NCBI GenBank assembly: GCA_903889815.1
Contig: CAISYX010000240.1
Coordinates: 1 to 9,520, forward strand
Direction: 5' to 3'
From: an uncultured Gammaproteobacteria bacterium
GTDB lineage: Bacteria > Pseudomonadota > Gammaproteobacteria > Pseudomonadales > Pseudohongiellaceae
DNA: 9,520 bases
The notes beneath the pieces were generated by a model. The model was not told the DNA's origin and searched no databases. It worked only from the letters and a program-made list of their open reading frames with translations. The position numbers and the translations under genes are program-made. This document shows positions 6,874-9,520 of this stretch, in pieces (position 1 is the stretch's first letter; each line of letters begins with the position of its first letter).

Positions 6874-8099
6874 AACAACACGCGGCAGCGGATAGTGCCT
6901 TTGACCTGGTTCAGTTTTTCCAGTGCCACCTTGCTGTACTCCACGTCGATATCCGTTACCACATAGCCAATCTCTTCATTGGTCTGCAGAAACTGCGAGC
7001 GGATATTGATGGCGTTCTCGGAAAAGATATTGTTGATCTGCGAAAGAACACCCGGCACGTTCTTGTGAATGTGCAGAAGGCGGTGCATGCCGGGGTGAGC
7101 AGGCAGCGCCACTTCCGGGAAATTCACAGACGTGAAGGACGAGCCATTGTCACTGTATTTCACCAGCTTCTCGCTGACTTCCAGGCCGATGTTTTCCTGC
7201 GCTTCCATGGTGCTGCCGCCAACGTGGGGCGTGAGGATGCAGTTGTCGTACTCGCGCAGAGGCGACACGAATTCGTCTTCATTGGAGCGCGGCTCCACAG
7301 GGAAAACGTCAATCGCCGCGCCGGCCAGATGGCCGCTGTGCAGTGCCGCAGCAAGGGCGTCGATATCCACCACCGAGCCGCGTGAGGCGTTGATCAGAAT
7401 GGCCCCCTTCTTCATCCAGCCAATTTGTTCGGTGCCGATCATGTTCTCGGTCTGCGCCGTCTCTGGCACATGGAGGCTGACCACATCGCAGGTCTGCATC
7501 AGTTCTTTGAGGGTTGGCAACTGCACCGCATTGCCCAGTGGCAGCTTGGTGATGATGTCATAGAGAAACACTTTCATGCCCATGGACTCTGCAAGCACGC
7601 TCAACTGTGAGCCGATATTGCCGTAGCCCACCAGGCCAAGTTTCTTGCCGCGCGCTTCGAAAGAGCCCGTTGCAATCTTTTGCCATACACCTCGATGCGC
7701 CTGCGCATTCTTCTCAGGTACGCCACGCAGCAACAGGATGGCCTGTCCGATTACCAGTTCGGCCACGCTGCGGGTGTTGGAGAAAGGCGCATTGAAAACG
7801 GCAATGCCACGCACAAGTGCAGCGTTCAGGTCCACCTGGTTGGTGCCGATGCAGAAGCACCCTACAGCCTGCAGTTTTTCTGCCGCATCAAACACGGCCT
7901 GCGTCAGTTGTGTGCGTGAGCGAATACCGATGAAATGGACGTTGCGAATCTTCTCGATCAACTGCTCTTCCGACAGCGAGGTTTTCAAATACTCGATGTT
8001 GGTATATCCCGCGCGATTGAGGGTTTCGACAGCGCTCTGGTGCAGGCCTTCAAGGAGGAGGAATTTGATCTTGCTCTTTTCCAGCGATTTCGGATTCAT
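6870..8099 (-). CDS. serA: D-3-phosphoglycerate dehydrogenase (with ACT domain)
   Basis: It catalyses NAD-dependent oxidation of 3-phosphoglycerate to 3-phosphohydroxypyruvate, the first step of L-serine synthesis. Enzymes of this type can also reduce 2-oxoglutarate to D-2-hydroxyglutarate. At 409 residues it matches the E. coli form (410), not the long Mycobacterium form. Order: outer substrate domain with CFCIGTNQVD (81-90) and NAPFSNTRSVAE, then the Rossmann motif GLVGYGNIGSQL (155-166). The catalytic set is Arg240 (INASRGSVVD), Glu269 and His292 (TPHVGGST), at the same numbers as in E. coli. The C-terminal ACT domain runs from about 338; His345, Asn347 and Asn365 correspond to the E. coli serine-binding residues, so feedback inhibition by serine is expected. 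The start at 8099 fits the family (MNPKSLEKSKIKFLL) but has no strong Shine-Dalgarno. It diverges from the flavoenzyme gene at 8204. Confidence 0.97.
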   Translation of the reverse strand: MNPKSLEKSKIKFLLLEGLHQSAVETLNRAGYTNIEYLKTSLSEEQLIEKIRNVHFIGIRSRTQLTQAVFDAAEKLQAVGCFCIGTNQVDLNAALVRGIAVFNAPFSNTRSVAELVIGQAILLLRGVPEKNAQAHRGVWQKIATGSFEARGKKLGLVGYGNIGSQLSVLAESMGMKVFLYDIITKLPLGNAVQLPTLKELMQTCDVVSLHVPETAQTENMIGTEQIGWMKKGAILINASRGSVVDIDALAAALHSGHLAGAAIDVFPVEPRSNEDEFVSPLREYDNCILTPHVGGSTMEAQENIGLEVSEKLVKYSDNGSSFTSVNFPEVALPAHPGMHRLLHIHKNVPGVLSQINNIFSENAINIRSQFLQTNEEIGYVVTDIDVEYSKVALEKLNQVKGTIRCRVLF

Positions 8100-8203
8100 G
8101 GGGACGTGATTTCTCTAGGCGTGTGGCTGCAGGAAGGCAGAGCGTCTATGGTAGCATAAGGCCAGTCACAAATTTACCCACTACAGGTTGGTTGCTCATT
8201 CCG
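8100..8203. promoter_or_regulatory. Divergent intergenic region between serA and the D-2-hydroxyglutarate dehydrogenase gene
   Basis: These 104 bases separate the two starts and must hold the promoters for both directions unless one gene starts elsewhere. It is richer in A/T than the flanking genes around 8150-8185. On the minus strand TTGTGA (8164-8169 region) could be a -35, but no good -10 follows at 17 bases. On the plus strand nothing matches well. No operator palindrome is evident. The only Shine-Dalgarno-like sequence before 8204 is the weak CAGG near 8184. Confidence 0.45.
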
Positions 8204-9454
8204 ATGAACTCATTGCCCGAAGAAATGATGGCCGCACTCACGCAGATCGTGGGTGCTGACAAGGTGCTTTCCGACAAGGACTCGCTCGTTTTTTATGGCA
8301 AGGACTGGACGAAGGCGATCGAGCCGAGTCCGTCAGTGATTGTCTTTCCAACGACGATTGAACATGTACAGGCCATCGTGCGCTTTGCCGGTGAACACTC
8401 GCTCGCCCTCGTGCCTTCGGGTGGTCGTACAGGTCTGAGCGGAGGCGCCGTTACTGCCAATGGCGAGATCGTCGTGGCTTTCGACAAGATGAACAAGATT
8501 CTCGACTTTGAGGCCACCGACCGCCAAGTGGTTTGCCAGCCAGGTGTTGTGACCGAACAACTGCAGAATTTCGCCGAAGAGAATCATTTGTTCTACCCCG
8601 TGGACTTTGCGTCATCGGGCTCCAGTCAGATCGGTGGCAATGTAGCCACCAATGCCGGTGGCATAAAGGTCATCAAGTACGGGCTCACCCGCGACTGGGT
8701 GGTTGGCATGAAAGTGGTGACGGGCGAAGGAACTTTGCTCGATCTCAACAAAGGCTTGATCAAAAACGCGACAGGGTATGATCTTCGGCACCTGTTCATC
8801 GGTTCTGAAGGCACGCTGGGTTTTGTTGTGGAACTGACGATGAAGCTGGCCACCCTGCCAGAGGATCCGACTGTGCTGGTGCTGGCTGTCGATTCCATGG
8901 AATCGGCCATGCACGTGTTGCAGACATTCCAGTCACGCCTGCCTCTGATGGCCTTCGAATTTTTCTCCGAAAAAGCGTTGCGGCACGTGATTGCAGAGAA
9001 AGGACTGCAGCGGCCCTGCGAGACGGCCGGCGAATTCTATGCGCTGATCGAATTCGAAAATATCTCGGAACAAAGCATGGAACACGCGATGGAAGCGTTC
9101 GAGTTTTGCGTCGAGCAGGGCTGGGCGCTGGACGGCACCATCAGTCAGAGCTCCTCACAGGCACGTGATCTGTGGCGACTGCGCGAAGATATATCCGAAA
9201 CCATTTCCCATTTTACACCCTACAAGAATGACATTTCCGTAAAGGTGTCGAAGGTGCCTGCGTTCCTGCGTGAAGTGGACGACATTGTGCAGCGCCAGTA
9301 TCCCGACTTTGAAATCATCTGGTTCGGCCATATCGGCGATGGCAATGTGCATCTCAATATTCTGAAACCGGACGCGCTCGACAAGGCGGTCTTCTTCAAA
9401 CAATGTGCGCAGGTCAGTCTTGATATTTTCGCTTGTGTACAGCGTATTTGCTAG
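8204..9454 (+). CDS. d2hgdh: D-2-hydroxyglutarate dehydrogenase, FAD-linked oxidase family, C-terminally truncated
   Basis: The family oxidises D-2-hydroxyglutarate to 2-oxoglutarate and passes electrons to the respiratory chain, often through electron-transfer flavoprotein. Here 416 residues precede TAG 9452-9454, versus about 460-475 normally. The FAD_binding_4 domain shows VPSGGRTGLSGGAV, SSGSSQIGGNVATNAGG, KYGLTRDWVVGM and GSEGTLGFVVE. The FAD-oxidase C-terminal domain includes FGHIGDGNVHLN, with metal-ligand histidines near 376 and 383. Homology ends at CVQR (9434-9445), where CVQRYxGSxSAEHGxG would be expected. The EHG motif, whose Glu is the third metal ligand in characterised D2HGDH, is missing, so this copy should be inactive if the sequence is correct. 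The start ATG 8204 was chosen by family length; ATG 8225 or 8228 are alternatives. Divergence from serA supports the D2HGDH call over D-lactate or glycolate oxidase relatives. Confidence 0.85.
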   Translation: MNSLPEEMMAALTQIVGADKVLSDKDSLVFYGKDWTKAIEPSPSVIVFPTTIEHVQAIVRFAGEHSLALVPSGGRTGLSGGAVTANGEIVVAFDKMNKILDFEATDRQVVCQPGVVTEQLQNFAEENHLFYPVDFASSGSSQIGGNVATNAGGIKVIKYGLTRDWVVGMKVVTGEGTLLDLNKGLIKNATGYDLRHLFIGSEGTLGFVVELTMKLATLPEDPTVLVLAVDSMESAMHVLQTFQSRLPLMAFEFFSEKALRHVIAEKGLQRPCETAGEFYALIEFENISEQSMEHAMEAFEFCVEQGWALDGTISQSSSQARDLWRLREDISETISHFTPYKNDISVKVSKVPAFLREVDDIVQRQYPDFEIIWFGHIGDGNVHLNILKPDALDKAVFFKQCAQVSLDIFACVQRIC

Positions 9455-9520
9455 CGCCCAACTACCAAGCCGGCAAAGATTCCTTAGCTGGTTTCAAACG
9501 CTTCTTCAAAGGCAATGTCA
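9445..9520 (+). CDS. Fragment resembling an ABC-transporter substrate-binding protein (branched-chain amino acid type), runs off the window
   Basis: In the frame starting at TAT 9445-9447 the last 75 bases read without a stop and include APNYQAGKD and GFKRFFKG. This resembles the NYQAGKDxxxGFKR segment that I recall from the middle of Peripla_BP_6 / LivJ-like periplasmic binding proteins. No start codon, ribosome binding site or signal peptide precedes it: the bases just upstream belong to the flavoenzyme gene in a different frame. Base composition falls to about 47% GC. It therefore looks like an internal piece of another gene joined at about 9445. With only 25 residues the family call is tentative. 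Confidence 0.45.

Noticed and set aside
8204..9454. Reading the D2HGDH end as a simple frameshift
   Set aside because: None of the three frames after 9445 encodes the expected GSxSAEHGxG segment, so a one-base error cannot restore the protein; foreign sequence follows instead.

Overview
The window looks like chromosomal DNA from a gammaproteobacterium related to the Pseudomonas / marine Cellvibrionales-type groups. Three things support this. The gene order tkt-epd-pgk-fba matches Pseudomonas. The third-position-GC-rich genes encode proteins close to gammaproteobacterial forms (Epd-type dehydrogenase, 409-residue SerA with E. coli numbering). serA lies head-to-head with a D-2-hydroxyglutarate dehydrogenase gene, as in Pseudomonas. 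The genus cannot be fixed by eye.

Layout. Bases 1-453 are a leader with no convincing gene, but they hold a striking G/C-rich inverted repeat (about 186-366) with a T-shaped predicted fold, just upstream of tkt. A plus-strand carbon-metabolism operon follows: tkt (454-2460), epd (2485-3522), pgk (3519-4712, overlapping epd), fba (4800-5849) and an alpha/beta hydrolase (5899-6873). The minus-strand gene serA (6870-8099) meets the hydrolase tail to tail, with the two stop codons overlapping in one CTAG. Across a 104-base divergent intergenic region, the D-2-hydroxyglutarate dehydrogenase gene runs on the plus strand from 8204. It breaks off near 9445, about 50-60 residues before its expected end. 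The last 75 bases read, in another frame, like an internal piece of an ABC-transporter substrate-binding protein, so 9445 is a junction (assembly chimera or real deletion).

How the genes work together. Transketolase makes and uses erythrose 4-phosphate. Epd oxidises it to 4-phosphoerythronate, the first step of DXP-independent pyridoxal phosphate synthesis. Pgk and Fba run the reversible triose/hexose part of glycolysis, gluconeogenesis or pentose recycling. Pgk supplies 3-phosphoglycerate, which SerA draws into L-serine synthesis. SerA is known to be pulled forward by reducing 2-oxoglutarate to D-2-hydroxyglutarate, which the neighbouring flavoenzyme reoxidises. SerA family homologues are PLP-pathway relatives, and the serine route's SerC step needs PLP, so the Epd branch also connects to it.

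No tRNA, rRNA, CRISPR array, complete insertion sequence or prophage gene is visible. I see no plainly new multigene system. The two items most worth a second look are the leader inverted repeat and the broken right end.
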